Positions 10,701-22,758 of a stretch of DNA of 64,000 nt are shown here, in pieces. The DNA is taken from positions 1,116,001-1,180,000 of the forward strand of contig JPHH03000001.1 of the NCBI GenBank assembly GCA_000750105.3, written 5' to 3'. Source of the DNA: Tolypocladium sp. Sup5 PDA-1 (lineage: Eukaryota > Ascomycota > Sordariomycetes > Hypocreales > Ophiocordycipitaceae). A program made the position numbers and the translations under genes. The notes below the pieces were generated by a model that did not search any database, was not told the origin of the DNA, and was given only the letters and a program-made list of their open reading frames with translations. The stretch's first letter is position 1. Each line of letters starts with the position of its first letter.

Positions 10701-11879
10701 ATGTCCGGGCTCTTTGGGGGCTCCTCGAGCTCCTCGGCGACGAGCACCGTCGGCGACCTCAAGCAGGATGTCGCCCTCAACGACCCCCCCACCGACAGCA
10801 TCTCCGACCTCGCCTTCTCGCCCGCCGCCAACACCCCCGACTTTCTCGCCGTGGCCAGCTGGGACAACAAGGTCCGAGTCTACGAAATAGCCCAGAATGG
10901 CCAGAGCCAGGGGCGCCACGTGTACGAGCACAGCCAGCCGGTTCTCAACTGTGACTTTTCCAAGGTGGGATCCCGACCGCTGTGTTTGCCGGGGAAAGCT
11001 AACTCTTCCGACAGGACGGCACCAAAATTGCGTCCGCCGGGGCGGATAAGAACATCAAGGTCTGCGACCTCGGCTCGCAGCAAGACATTGTCATCGGAAC
11101 ACACGAGCAGCCGGTGCGGGCCTGCCGCTTCTTTGACAGCGGCAGCGGGCCGATGGTGGTCTCGGGCTCCTGGGACAAGACGGTGAAGTACTGGGATCTC
11201 CGGCAGCAGGGGCCGGCGGCGACCGTGCAGTGCCAGGAGAGGGTATACACCATGGACGTGCGGGACAACCTGTGCGTCGTCGGCACCGCCGACCGCTACA
11301 TCAACGTCATCGACCTCAAGAATCCCACCAAGTTCTACAAGACGCTGCAGAGCCCGCTCAAGTGGCAGACGAGAGTGGTCAGTTGCTTCACCGACTCGGC
11401 GGGCTTCGCTATTGGCAGCATCGAGGGCCGGTGCGCAATTCAGTACGTGGAGGAAAAGGACTCGAGGTAAGTCATCGACACCCCCCCGTTCGGCCCCCGA
11501 ACATGACCCTGACGTTGCCAGCTCCAACTTTTCGTTCAAGTGCCACCGCGACCCAGCCGTTAACAACGTGGTCAATGTCCACGCCGTCAACGACATCTCC
11601 TTCCACCCCGTGCATGGCACGTTTAGCACCGCCGGCTCCGACGGCACGTTCCACTTCTGGGACAAGGACGCCAAGCACCGCCTCAAGGGCTACCCCAACG
11701 TTGGCGGCAGCATCACGTCGACGACGTTCAACAAGACGGGCAGCATCTTTGCTTACGCCATTAGTTATGACTGGAGCAAGGGCTACCAACACAACACGCA
11801 GGGCTACCCGATCAAGGTGATGCTGCACCCGGTCACTAACGACGAGTGCAAGCCGAGGCCGTCGATGAAGAAGCGGTAG
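10701..11879 (+). CDS. rae1: Rae1/Gle2 mRNA export WD40 protein
   Basis: Exons 10701-10964, 11015-11466 and 11522-11879 give 357 aa, the usual Rae1 length. The Gly/Ser-rich N-terminus (MSGLFGGSSSS) and DSISDLAFSP lead into a beta-propeller: ASWDNKVRVYE, SAGADKNIKVCDL, SGSWDKTVKYWDLR, VGTADRYINVIDL, and after a long insert HAVNDISFHP and SAGSDGTFHFWDKDAK. The FKCHR segment and the late QGYPIKVMLHPV are characteristic of Rae1. It binds the Nup98 GLEBS motif at the nuclear pore and takes part in mRNA export and the mitotic checkpoint. Both introns end in CAG and all phases close. Confidence 0.95.
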
Positions 11880-12266
11880 AGGCCGCGGGCTGAAGCAGAG
11901 ACTTTGCGGGGTAGCGGCGCATTGTCAGGATGCAAGATGATACCATGGAGAATCGTACAACGTTGTAGTTTCAGTCGGGCACAAATAGCACATGGTTTGG
12001 CTTTTAGTCGCACGGCAACTGGCGTTGCGATGTTTATCGTGCCAGTCAGCCTACGGTCGGTTGACAACACAGACAGCACTGGCACCCATCATGTTGTTGG
12101 CAATTAAAACGCTCATATTCCAAAAAGAAGGGTTCCATCTCAGCCCGTCCCATATCCGGATCCATAGCAAGCCCTTGGGCTGCACATCATTACATGGCCG
12201 TCCACTTGTCAACAGGAAATAGAAAGCAAGACGCAAAAGCAAACGCGCACTCGGAGTCAACTAATG
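11880..12266. other. Convergent intergenic gap
   Basis: The 3' ends of Rae1 (+) and the next minus-strand gene meet here. Nothing else is seen. Confidence 0.5.
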
Positions 12267-12985
12267 TTAGGAAGTCTTCTTGGCCGGTCCGAGGACGTCC
12301 TCGACCATGCCTTTCCACAAGTCGCGGATCATGCCGCCGCCGCCGCCGCTCTCCTCCTCGCGCGGGCTGTAGTGCTGGTCCTCGTGGACAAACTTGAGCT
12401 CCACGCCGTCGAGGCTGATGCCCTGGACCTCGGAGAGCGGCGTCGCGGGGACGACGTTCTCGGGGTTGGCGGCGACGATGGCGATCTCGGGGATCTGGAC
12501 GGGCACGTCGGAGCCCGTGGGGCCGTGGGCGGCAGAGTAGTTATCGGGCAGAAGGGGGACGCGGGGGCCGGCGTCGGCGGTGGAGGGCCCGGCGAGGTCC
12601 CGCATGGAGGGGATGACGGCGGCGTCCAGATGGGTGGAGGTATGCATGGCGGCGGAGGGCGCGGTCGAGTGGAAGGTCTGCATGAGAGGTTTGGAGCGGT
12701 TGGCGAGCGAGGGCTGTGGCGTGGGACGGTGGGCAGTGGTGAGGCCACGAGAGGACTGTCCAGAGATGTCAGACAATTCGAGGAGACTGCGGCAGCTGGG
12801 AGACATACTTCGGAGTGCTCGCTACTCCTGCGGTTGCGCAGCAGCTCGGCGTACTTGGGCATGAGGGCGGCGCCCGCGCCGTGGGCAGAGCTGTCGAGAA
12901 GAGGGCTCGCGGCGCGGGCGACTGGGTTGGAGGAGGAGCTGAGGGCTCTCCCGAGCTTGGAGACGGGGGCGGTAATACGGGACAT
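12267..12985 (-). CDS. Conserved-looking small protein, probably mitochondrial
   Basis: Exons 12809-12985 and 12267-12755 (GTATGT donor, CTGAC branch-like, CAG acceptor) give 221 aa. The N-terminus (MSRITAPVSKLGRALSSSS... ARAASP) is rich in Arg/Ser/Ala and lacks acidic residues, as in a mitochondrial presequence. Then come MPKYAELLRNRRSSEHSE and a middle part with SDVPVQIPEIAIVAANPENVV. The C-terminus has a Gly run and DLWKGMVEDVLGP. No enzyme motif recognised. It might be an accessory or import-related protein; the function is unknown to me. High GC coding style matches its neighbours. Confidence 0.7.
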
Positions 12986-14736
12986 GATGGCTGTTGCGGC
13001 GATGAAGCTGGTGGTGATGTTTGGATGAGGAGTTTGATGAGTTGGAGCTGGCGGTGACTTGTCCAGGACCGATCCCGGAGCTAGCAGGCGTTGGGTGTGG
13101 AGGCTATCGTGGCCGTTGCGATAAGAGCTTGTCTCAACAAGACCGAACAGGTTTCGGAGCACCACGTAGACGACACCGCGGAGGGAGAAGAGGGGAAGAG
13201 GCAGACTCGGCACGGTGAAGCCGATCAGCAGATCAGATGGCTATATGTATGTACGGACCCAGGCTGGAGCAATGGGAGCGATGCTATCAACGGACATGCG
13301 CCAACCTGCAGCGGAGGCGCAGCGCGCATTGGTGGAGGGCGAGCTGGAGCTGCCACCCTACCTTACCCGTTGAGGACCCTGCGGGGCGCGATCACCACCA
13401 GCGGAGCTCTACCGAGACTTGTCCTCTGGGGGCCGAGCAACGGAAGCGCGAGTACCGTGACAGCTCGCAGCATCACACATTGAACTCCATGTCATCTCAT
13501 GAGCGAGCTGCACTGCAACACTCCGTGCCCTCCACAATGCCAATCCCATCTTCTTGTTCAAATTGCGAGGACATTCTCATCCCTTCTATCCGTACGAGTA
13601 AGTTCTTCTACCCCTGATTCCAAAATAGCTGCCATCGTTGTTGAGAAGCGCGCACCCACAAAAAGGCGCGGTCCACCGCCGGCTCCCTCTCCGCGGTCCC
13701 GACGGTTGGGGATCTCTCCCTGCGCCAGCGCGCCAGGGTGCGTGCTTGTCTTCTGTCTCACCTTGTTTTCTGCTCATGCGTTGCCGTGCTTTACAGTGTG
13801 GTCTGTGCAGGACAGCTCACCGCCAATCCTGGGAGTTTCATTTCAATTCAATCAATTGTTGGCGTCACCTGATTGATGAGTGAGGCGCACGGTGAGGCGA
13901 GACGCTGAGGGCTCCTGCTCACCAGCCTGCGTGTTCTTGATAGATGCCCACGTGAGAGATGAGATTTGCTGTCGAGAAATCGGTAGGTGGGAGTCGTCTT
14001 TGTTGGGTAGGGCTACGGCCTACCTGGTCCAAAGAGCACATCCTCCCCGACAGCAACTGTTTGCTTGTGCCATCTTGATGTAGCTGGTTCGGAGGGGAAC
14101 GCCAGCCAATGCCCAACCCCGTGCGCTCAGAACATGACATCGTCGGCGACTTTCCAAGCAAGGTCTGTTCCGGTGAAGACGGATGCGTCGCTCGCTTACT
14201 TCCTCGAAGCTGTCGGCGTCGAGCAAACGGCACTCCTCCCGCGCAACGTCAATCGGGCGTGCCCAAGAGACCGGTCCGACGTCCGTCTCGTCTGTTCGTC
14301 GTGAATCGAAGTAGTAGTGACGGAAGAGAGCGACTGCTAGTCCGTAGTCCATAGAGACTACATCACGCCATGCTGCAACATGATCGTCCTTCAGCTGTGG
14401 CCTTGCCTCAAACGGGCCATCCCGACTGAAACGCGGGGCCGAGAGTGGGCCTAAATGAATGAATGCATGTTGGTTCTTCCACTTGTTCATTGCTGGCGGC
14501 ATCTGTCAATGCAATCAGCTTCTGTATGTAAGCGAAGAGTCATACTCGAAGAGTCACACATCAAGGATCAAATGTAGCGTCAACGCAGGAGCCAGCTGCT
14601 GTTTTTGGATCAACCGAACTGCATCAAGGACCAACGACGTTCTACAAACGGAATATGTATATCGCTGCGTGTCCAGGCGATGCGATGAGCTCTCCAGATT
14701 CGCTTCGTCGGCAAAACGGTGGTCCGGCAGCAAGCG
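12986..14736. other. Divergent intergenic region, 1.75 kb
   Basis: Shared upstream region of the minus-strand small protein and the plus-strand ABC transporter. Only short overlapping frames are present. No tRNA, repeat or domain seen. Confidence 0.45.
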
Positions 14737-17700
14737 ATGGACACGGCAGGCGCAAACCACACGGATGCCTTCGGGCCGCGACTCGATGGCTATTTCGACT
14801 TCACACTCCTGTTTGAGCAGAGCATCCTGTCGATTCTTCCCTCCGCCCTCCTCCTTGTTGCTGCTCCATGGAGGATAGCCTCGCTGTACCGCAACAAGAC
14901 CATTGCTCGCGCGGGATGGCTCCTCGGGGCCAAGCTCGTCGCCTGCGCCGTCGTCTTCTGCCTCCAGCTGACCCTCGTCGTTCTCTGGGCGCTCAGCAAG
15001 TCACAGACTCGCGTGTCCGTGGCCGCCGCCGCCCTAGGCCTCGCAGACGCGTGCGCCCTGACTGCCCTCTCGTACCTCGAGCATAAGCGCTCGATCAAGC
15101 CCTCCGTCTTGCTGGGAGGATACCTCTGGCTGGTGATCCTGCTCGACATTGCCCAGGCACGAAGCCTCTTCCTGCAAAAGGCCTCGCCATCGTGGACCGC
15201 CAACCCAATTGCGGCCATCTTCACCACAACCAAGGCAGCCCAGCTCGCCCTCTTGCTTCTCGAGGAAGTCCCCAAGCGACGACTGTTGCCCGGCAAGCCC
15301 ACGGACTGGGCGGCGGAGGCAACCAGCGGCCCCCTCAATCGATCCATCTTCTGGTGGCTCAATGACCTCTTCCTCAGGGGGTCCCGAAGCCTGCTCCGCG
15401 TGGGAGACTTGGGCGAGATCGACGGCAAGTTCTCGTCCCATGCGCTGCTCGCGAACCTGCAACGGGCATGGGCCGCGACAGACAAGAGCTCTAAGCACTG
15501 CCTGCTGGGGGCGACATGGTCAGCCTTTAAGCTGCCCATTCTGGCTCCCGTTGTGCCTCGCCTGTTTGTCGCGGGATTCAGCTTTGCACAGCCCTTTCTG
15601 ATCCAAAAAGTAATCAGCTTTGTCAGTGACCCTCCAGAAGACGACGCTGCCAGCGTCGCGGGAGGGCTGATTGGAGCCACCGCACTCACTTACCTGGGGC
15701 TCGCCGTGAGCAACACGAAACTGCAGCACCACTAAGGAAACAGTTCTGACAGCTTCTAGATCTCCCACGCCATCTACAATCACCTCATCTATCGGATCAT
15801 CACGACCCTGCGAGGCGGCCTCGTATCGTTCATATTCGACAAGACCACCAAGCTCGACGCGGCTGGAGCCACGGATGGGGCGGCAACCAGCCTCATGAGC
15901 ACCGACATTGAGGGAATCGCAAGCGGCATCAAGGATATCCACGAGGTCTGGGCCAATATCCTTGAGCTTGGCGTGGCCATATATCTCTTGCAGCGCCAGA
16001 TTGGGGCTGCCTGCTTCCCCGTGGCGATTCCCGCTGTCCGTAAGTACTATGCCCAACCTTTGGCTGCTTCCTAGCCAGGTGGCTCATCCTCGTCATTAGT
16101 GTGCAACATCTTGACCTCCAAGGTCTGCAACGGCATCGGCCCAGCTCGCGGCCAGTGGGCGCAGGCAGTGCAGGAACGCGTTTCTGCGACCTCGTCCATG
16201 TTGTCGCAAATAAAGAGCCTGAAGATGATGGGCATGACAGGTTACATGGCACTTGTCATTCGTCGCTTGCGCGTCGACGAGCTGGACCTGTCCAAGAAGT
16301 TTCGAAACTACTTTGTCTGGATCATTGCCATTGGTAAGCCTACACACGCCACAGGGGATCCCGTCAATGATTCTAATTGACCGTTGCAGCAAACATCTCC
16401 GACCAGCTGACCCCGACCGTCGTCATTACAGCAGCCGTATTCTGGACACGATCCGGCCCTGATGGGTTCACAGTCTCCCAGGCCTTTACATCTCTGTCCA
16501 TTGTGACTTTGATCTCGACGCCCATCGCCGAACTCACAGGCGCGTATCCTCAATTCCTGGCGTCGCTTGCGTGCTTTGATCGTATTCAGGGGTTTCTCCT
16601 CTCGAGCGAGCGAGACGATACCAGGGCCATGACCGAGACACCAGAGAAAAGTAGTGATGACACAGAGAACAGCATGGGAGCCGGAGACTCCGATGGATAC
16701 GTTGTGGCACTCCAAAACGCAAGTGTCAGGCTGCCAGGCAAGCAACAGCTGGCTCTTGAAGATGTTACACTGAATCTTGAACGATCTAGCTTCACCATGG
16801 TCGTCGGGCCGGTCGGGTCTGGCAAGACCACCCTCCTGAGGGCGATCTTGGGTGAGACGCCAGTCGCCAGTGGCGCCGTCTGCGTCAGACGCGACGGGAG
16901 TTCGATGGCATACTGCGACCAGACGCCTTGGCTGCGCAACGTGTCGGTGCGCGAGAACATTCTAACCGGCAGCGAGTTTGACCAATTGTGGTACTCTTCG
17001 GTCGTGCGAGCGTGCGCCCTCGAGCGGGATATTGCCTGCTTTCCAGACCGTGACCATACTCTCGTCGGAAGCGGAGGGATCACGCTGAGTGGAGGGCAGA
17101 AACAGCGAGTGGTAAGTCGATTCGAATACCTCCCAGCCCAGCACAATGATCTAACACGACAAGGCGCTTGCGAGGGCCGTATATGCCCACAGAGACGTCG
17201 TTCTGTTAGACGATGTGTTTAGCGCGCTCGACACCACCACGCTCAAGTCGATATTCAACGCTCTGCTTCGGCCAGGGGGCCTGTTGCGCTCGGCGGGAAC
17301 TACTGTGCTTCTTGCAACTCATGCAGGTCAGTTCATAACCTTCGACTGAAACACGGGTTGGACTGACTGTCTACATGCAGTTCAATGCCTTCCTTGGGCG
17401 GATAACATCATCGTTCTCGACCAGGCTGGCAGCGTACAGCAGAACGGAAGCTTCTCAGCCCTCCATGCCCAAGAAGGTTACGTCAAGCAGCTTGCCCTGG
17501 AACCTCGTGGTGACACGTTCAAGGGCGGCGATGACTCTGTGGAGCAGCCGACCCCATGGTATGAACCAGCTGTTAGGCCAAGCGGCCCAGACGACGACGC
17601 CATCACTCGGCAAACCGGAGACCGGACACTCTACAAGTTCTATCTCTCATCTGTGAGCCCCTCGTTAGCGGTAGCTTTCTTCTTCCTCGGCGCGGGGTAC

Positions 17701-19447
17701 ATTGTCATGGGGAGGATGCCTGAGATTTGGCTTCGCATCTGGACGGAGCGCGGCACGACCACCGACACAGGGTCGTACTTTAGGGCTTGCATCTTCTTCT
17801 GTCTGGCCACGGTGGTACTCTCTGGCCTCGCTGTTTGGTGGTTCATGATCATCATCATACCGAGGTCCGCGGTCCACTTGCACCAGCTCCTGCTGGATGC
17901 CTACCTCCGGGCCCCTCTCTGGTTCCTGACCAACACCGACAACGGCGTCACTCTGAACCGCTTCAGCCAGGACATGAGCTTGGTCGATCAGCAGCTGCCG
18001 ATGGCCTTTTTCGAAACTACTCTAGACACCGCCAACGTCATTGTCACCGCCGCCATCGTCGCGTCCGGGGCGCGGTACCTCGGTGTCGTCATGCCTGTCA
18101 GCTTCGTCCTTGTCTATTTCCTGCAACAGTTCTATCTCAAGACGTCCCGCCAGATGCGCCACCTAGATCTCGAGGCCAAGTCGCCGCTATACACGCACTT
18201 TACCGAGACGCTGAGCGGAATCGCCACGATCCGGGCGTTTGGCTGGCAGGGCGCCTTTCTCGATGAGAACCTCATGTTGCTGGACTTTTCGCAAAAGCCT
18301 TACTACCTGCTTTTCTGCATCCAGAGATGGCTAACGTTGGTCATGGGCCTGCTGGTTGCAGGGATTTCCGTTGTGCTTGTAAGAAGACCTTTTCGGCTCA
18401 GGGGACGACGTTAACGATTGGCAGATTGCGCTCGCGGTCAAGTTTACCAACACAACAAGCGGCGGTGCCATTGGACTGGCCATGGTCAGCCTCATGAGCT
18501 TCAACACGAGCCTGTCCAGGGTGGTCAGCTCCTGGACGAACATGGAAACCTCCCTTGGCGCCGCCGCCCGAGTGCGCGCGTTTGTACGAGACACCCCCAG
18601 CGAGGGCTGCCCGGCCGAGAACCAGGCTCCTCCCAAGGAGTGGCCCTCAAATGGCTTAGTGCAGTTGACTAATGTCAGCGCCGCCTACAAGTAGGTCGAG
18701 ACCTCAATATCGTACATCACGCACGTGCTAACACGATTGCTTCCGAATAGGCATGGAGGGGATGCTGTCCTCAATGATGTGTCGTTGTACATCAAGCCTG
18801 GGCAGAAAATTGGGATATGTGGCCGGACGGGCAGTGGCAAAAGCTCCCTCCTGCTGACCCTTCTACGCCTCCTGGAGACCACGTCTGGCTCGCTCCTCGT
18901 CGACGGCGTCGATCTCACCACCGCCTCTCGAGAAGCCATTCATTCCCAGCTCACCGTCTTGCCCCAAGATCCAGTCAAGCTCCCGGGGACCGTTCGCAAC
19001 AACCTCGATCCGGAAAACCTCCTACGCAGCGGCGTCGACGATCAGGACACGCACCTCATTTCCGCCCTGCGGAGGACCGGCATCTGGGACAAGGTCAGCG
19101 AGGGCGGCGGCCTTGACGCCGAGTTTGGGGGGCTGGGCCTTTCCCATGGCCAGCACCAGCTGTTTGCCCTCGCACGGATGCTGCTGCACAGGAGCAAGAT
19201 TGTCCTGCTAGATGAGGCGACGAGCAGCGTCGATTCACGGACGGACGACGAGGTGCAGCGGGTCGTGAGAGAATCGCTGGCGAACTGTACCGTGCTGACT
19301 GTCGCTCATCGGCTGGAGAGCATTGGAGACGCAGACGTGGTTGTCGTGATGGATGGCGGGAGCGTGGTGGAGGTTGGAGACCCGCGGCTGCTGCGCGAGG
19401 CCGAGGGGTCGGTGTTTCGGGAGCTCTGGGAAGGGAGGCATGGCTAG
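14737..19447 (+). CDS. ABCC (MRP-type) multidrug ABC transporter, full length
   Basis: Eight exons (14737-15705, 15760-16039, 16100-16333, 16390-17111, 17164-17326, 17381-18378, 18425-18690, 18751-19447), all phase-consistent, encode 1,442 aa. There is a TMD0-like N-terminal membrane domain, then TMD1, NBD1, TMD2, NBD2. NBD1 has Walker A GPVGSGKTT (about 633), signature LSGGQKQRV (about 727) and Walker B VVLLDD, with Asp in place of the catalytic Glu, as is normal for ABCC. NBD2 has GRTGSGKSS (about 1235), a modified signature LSHGQHQLFALAR, Walker B IVLLDEATS and the H-loop VAHRLE. It is expected to export drugs, conjugates or secondary metabolites at the plasma or vacuolar membrane. The ATG at 14737 is the first in frame. 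Substrate unknown. Confidence 0.93.
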
Positions 19448-19730
19448 ACTCGACTCAGCCTTGTTCTGAATATCAACCGCACGCTTGCTGGCAATGTCCG
19501 TAGGAAATCAGGATGCCGCCTCTTGGTTGCCGCCCCCGACAGGCACGCTATCACCAGGCACGATCGCTGCTCCGCACGAAGGCCTTCCGAGCAGAGGCTC
19601 GAATCAAGCTTGCACGAAGATTGAATTAACATTGCAAGGGATGAGTTAAGATATTAGTGCGGAACAGCTACCAGACAAACGGTTCAGGGCCTTCATCAAC
19701 ACCCAGCATCGAGTCTAGCAAAGTGTGGAC

Positions 19731-20873
19731 TCAAGCCGAAAAGTGCTTGGCCACGAACTTCTCGAGCGTCGTGAGAGCACCCTCCTCTGCAGGCAGCCCC
19801 TTGGCGGCCGCCACCTTGGCCTTGATCTCCCTCGCAGGGCCAACATCGGTGACCACCCCAAAGTACCGCCCGCCAGAGTGCTGGCAGAAGCCAAACATGT
19901 TCTTGACAGTCTCGATCTCAGGGCTCCCGTACGTCTCGACCGACCTCCAGTCCTCCACGGGGACGTAGCGCGACTTCTTTCCGGTGCCTGCTGCTGTTAG
20001 AAGAGTCGACGGAGCGGGACTGGGATATGGTACTTTTCTGGAACTCGTCGACCAGCTTCTCCGGCTTGGCAGTCTGACTGACGGCCTGGATGAGCCTCCC
20101 ATTGTAGGCCACGGGGTCGAGGAACACGCCGTGGACAAAGTCGCCGTAGTCGTCCTCGATGGCAACAAAAGGAATCTCGTCGTTGCCGCCCCAGCGAGGG
20201 ATGTGCAGCGTGAGGAAGCCCTCCTCGTCCACGTTGAACGGGAAGCCACCCAACATGTCTGCGAGCTCCAGCACGGCGTGGTTCTCCATATACCATCCGG
20301 TGCTGACAATGGCGACGCTCTTGAAGCCTTTGCTCTTGGCATATTCGCCGACGGCATACTTTTCTGCACGCGGTCAGCACTGCACCGAGATATGTTGGGC
20401 GAGAGGACACACCGTCAAATCCTCGGCTGGGGACGGCTCCGTTGGTCGTCATGCTCGCAGAGGCCAGGCCACTATAGACAAAGTGCTGGACACCAGCCTC
20501 AAACGCGGCGTCGACAATGATTTTGCCGAGGTCAATCTCAGACAGTCCGCCAGGCTGGTGCAGTCCCTGCAAGGGGGTGTCAGTCGACCCCCAGCACCAG
20601 CTCTATGTCACTTACTGGATCGTCACTGTTTGTGTTGACAAAGGCGCCCCAGCTGCCCTTGAAGGCTTCAACCATTTGCTCCTTGATGAATCCATCTCCC
20701 TTGACCACCTCTACACCCCGAGCGGCCAGCGCCTTGGCCCTGTCCGACTCGGGGTTTCGAGAAATGGCTCGAAGGGAGAAGCCGTGGGACTTGTTCTGGA
20801 GCAGAGAGTTGATGACGCTCCCACCCTGGGCGCCAGTGGCCCCGTAGACAGTGATGAGCTTGGTGGCAGACAT
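19731..20873 (-). CDS. NmrA-like NAD(P)-binding protein
   Basis: Four exons, 20616-20873, 20413-20566, 20034-20363 and 19731-19987, give 332 aa. The N-terminus TKLITVYGATGAQGGSVI is the dinucleotide-binding GxxGxxG loop of the atypical SDR/NmrA family. It is followed by AISRNPESDRAKALAARGVEVVKGD and then HFVYSGLAS. Later YMENHAVLELADMLGG and FVAIEDDYGDFVHGVFLDP are typical of NmrA-type redox sensors and isoflavone-reductase-like proteins. The frame is open upstream to 20981, but MSATKLITVYG at 20873 fits the family start. It converges with the ABC transporter; a joint role is possible but unproven. A TATA element lies 129 bp upstream. Confidence 0.9.
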
Positions 20874-22758
20874 GTCGAGTTCGTGTGAAATGACGGAGAT
20901 TGAGAATTGATGGAGGTAGCTGGACAAGATGTTTCCTGCTGCTGGAGTCTTGATGAAGAGCTGTTGAGCCATCGTCCTCATTCTCGGAGGAGGTCTGTCC
21001 CTTTATACTCGAGGTCGTGGAGCCATGGCGGCAGGAATTGGCCCGTTCCCGTAGACATGACGCCGTGTAATCCATGCGAGACCGCGATGCTGTGTAAGCA
21101 AGTGTGAGGCTGTACAGAGTGCTTGAGTCCACGATAGCTCATCTAATCAACCACAGCCTCCACGCAATCGTGCCTGACAGCTCTCCGCCACTCGCAGCCG
21201 CAAGTCCGCATCGTGTGGGGCAGATGGCATTTAAGTCTATCCGCATACTCTATCGTACGTGATCGCAGTAGTGGCACAGTGGCGCGGCAGAAACGTGGTA
21301 CAGCCCAAATTGCAATCACACCAGCGGGACGCGAGTCCCTGGGCGACCTAGCTCGGTACAGCCATGGCTGAAGGCCGCATTGCGTTGACATCTTGCCGCG
21401 ATTATTAATTCGTCGCAAGTCGCAACGGCCGTCTTGGCGGCGGCGGACGTCAACGTTCAGCCCTATGACGCTAACCTCGTATTGCGTATCGATGCGGAGT
21501 TACTCGTGGCAACGTGGGTCCTGTCAAGTGTCAATGGTTTCTGGGAAATCTGTTAGAGTACGGACTAGTACGTACGGAGTAGCGGATTTGTGACGGAGAA
21601 GAGTGGAAATGTTGCGTTTTGAACAACTTCATGGTGTACCAACTCTTTGGTGCAGTATCCACGCTACTCAACAGTCGACTCACAAGAGAATAGACTGCCT
21701 GGCGAAAGCTCTGAGCACGTTGCATTCAGTGTAGTCTTTCAACCCGTTTTCGACTGTTGTCCCGAGGCGCAAGCCTGTTTAGTCGAGTGCAGGCTCGTGG
21801 CCGTGGCACCAGCAGATGAACTCGGGCTCCATCTGACGGGCATGCCTCCGCCACAAGTGGCCCGGCCGGGCGGTTCGAGATCCGATCAATATCGAGGAGT
21901 CACGCCGAAGCTCCACTCTGTGGCCGTGCCGGGACCTTTGATCAATGCGGAGTGCGGACTCGGAGAAGGGCAGTGTGCGGAAGAGCGGACGGCACGGTTT
22001 GCGGACTTTGCCATGGGACGGCCCGCGGGCGCCGATAAAGAGTCCCTGACGCCGGACGGCATTTGATTTCACATGCACGAGGAACTGTGCAAACGAGATG
22101 GGTTCGGAAGTCGACACTTGATGAGGCTGTCTACATGGAGGCATCAGGTCTTGGCAAACGGCGGAGTGTATGTCTGGGCTCGATACGAAGCATTAGCCCA
22201 TGAAAGGCTTCGCTCTCTGAATGGAGTGGAGGTGGGTTTGCCCGGAGCTCCATGGGAGAGTGCACAGTCGAGTTACGACGGTAGGGGGCAACGAACCTGT
22301 GCTGCTGCAACACGCCCCTTGCGAGATATGGACATGGAGGTCACAACCTATCGCTCAGGCATAAGAAAGTGATGCCTTTGAAATCACGACGTAGGGCGGA
22401 AGCCCCAGGCACCAACTGGCCAGCTGTGAACAGCCGACCGCCCGGCGTTGTTAGGTACTACAGGAGGTAGGCAAGCTCCCGTCTCGCTCCTGCACCTCTC
22501 CACGAATCCACAACAACACACAACACACCTCTCTTCCTCCAACCCACACCATAATCACGCGTCGCGACCCAAGAGCCCAGAATTGCCTCTTCCCATCTTC
22601 CATCCTCCCAGTCCTGCCTCCTCGTCCACTGTGTTCTTTGCCGCGCGGGAGGTCGATCCTTCCTGTGCGGCCGCATCTCGATCTTGACGCGAACCAGCCC
22701 TCCCTCTTCAGCACCTGCCACGCGAAACACGACGCACAAAATCGTGCAAGCTAGTTAC
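20874..22758. other. Intergenic region, 1.9 kb
   Basis: Apart from the TATA box there is no supported feature. A TACGTACGGAGTAG motif lies near 21552-21566. From about 22470 the plus strand becomes C/T/A-rich (CAACAACACACAACACACC), typical of a fungal promoter and leader for the gene at 22759. Confidence 0.45.
21001..21010 (-). promoter_or_regulatory. TATA box of the NmrA-like gene
   Basis: Reads GAGTATAAAG on the minus strand, about 130 bp before the ATG at 20873. Position and sequence fit a fungal TATA element. Confidence 0.5.
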
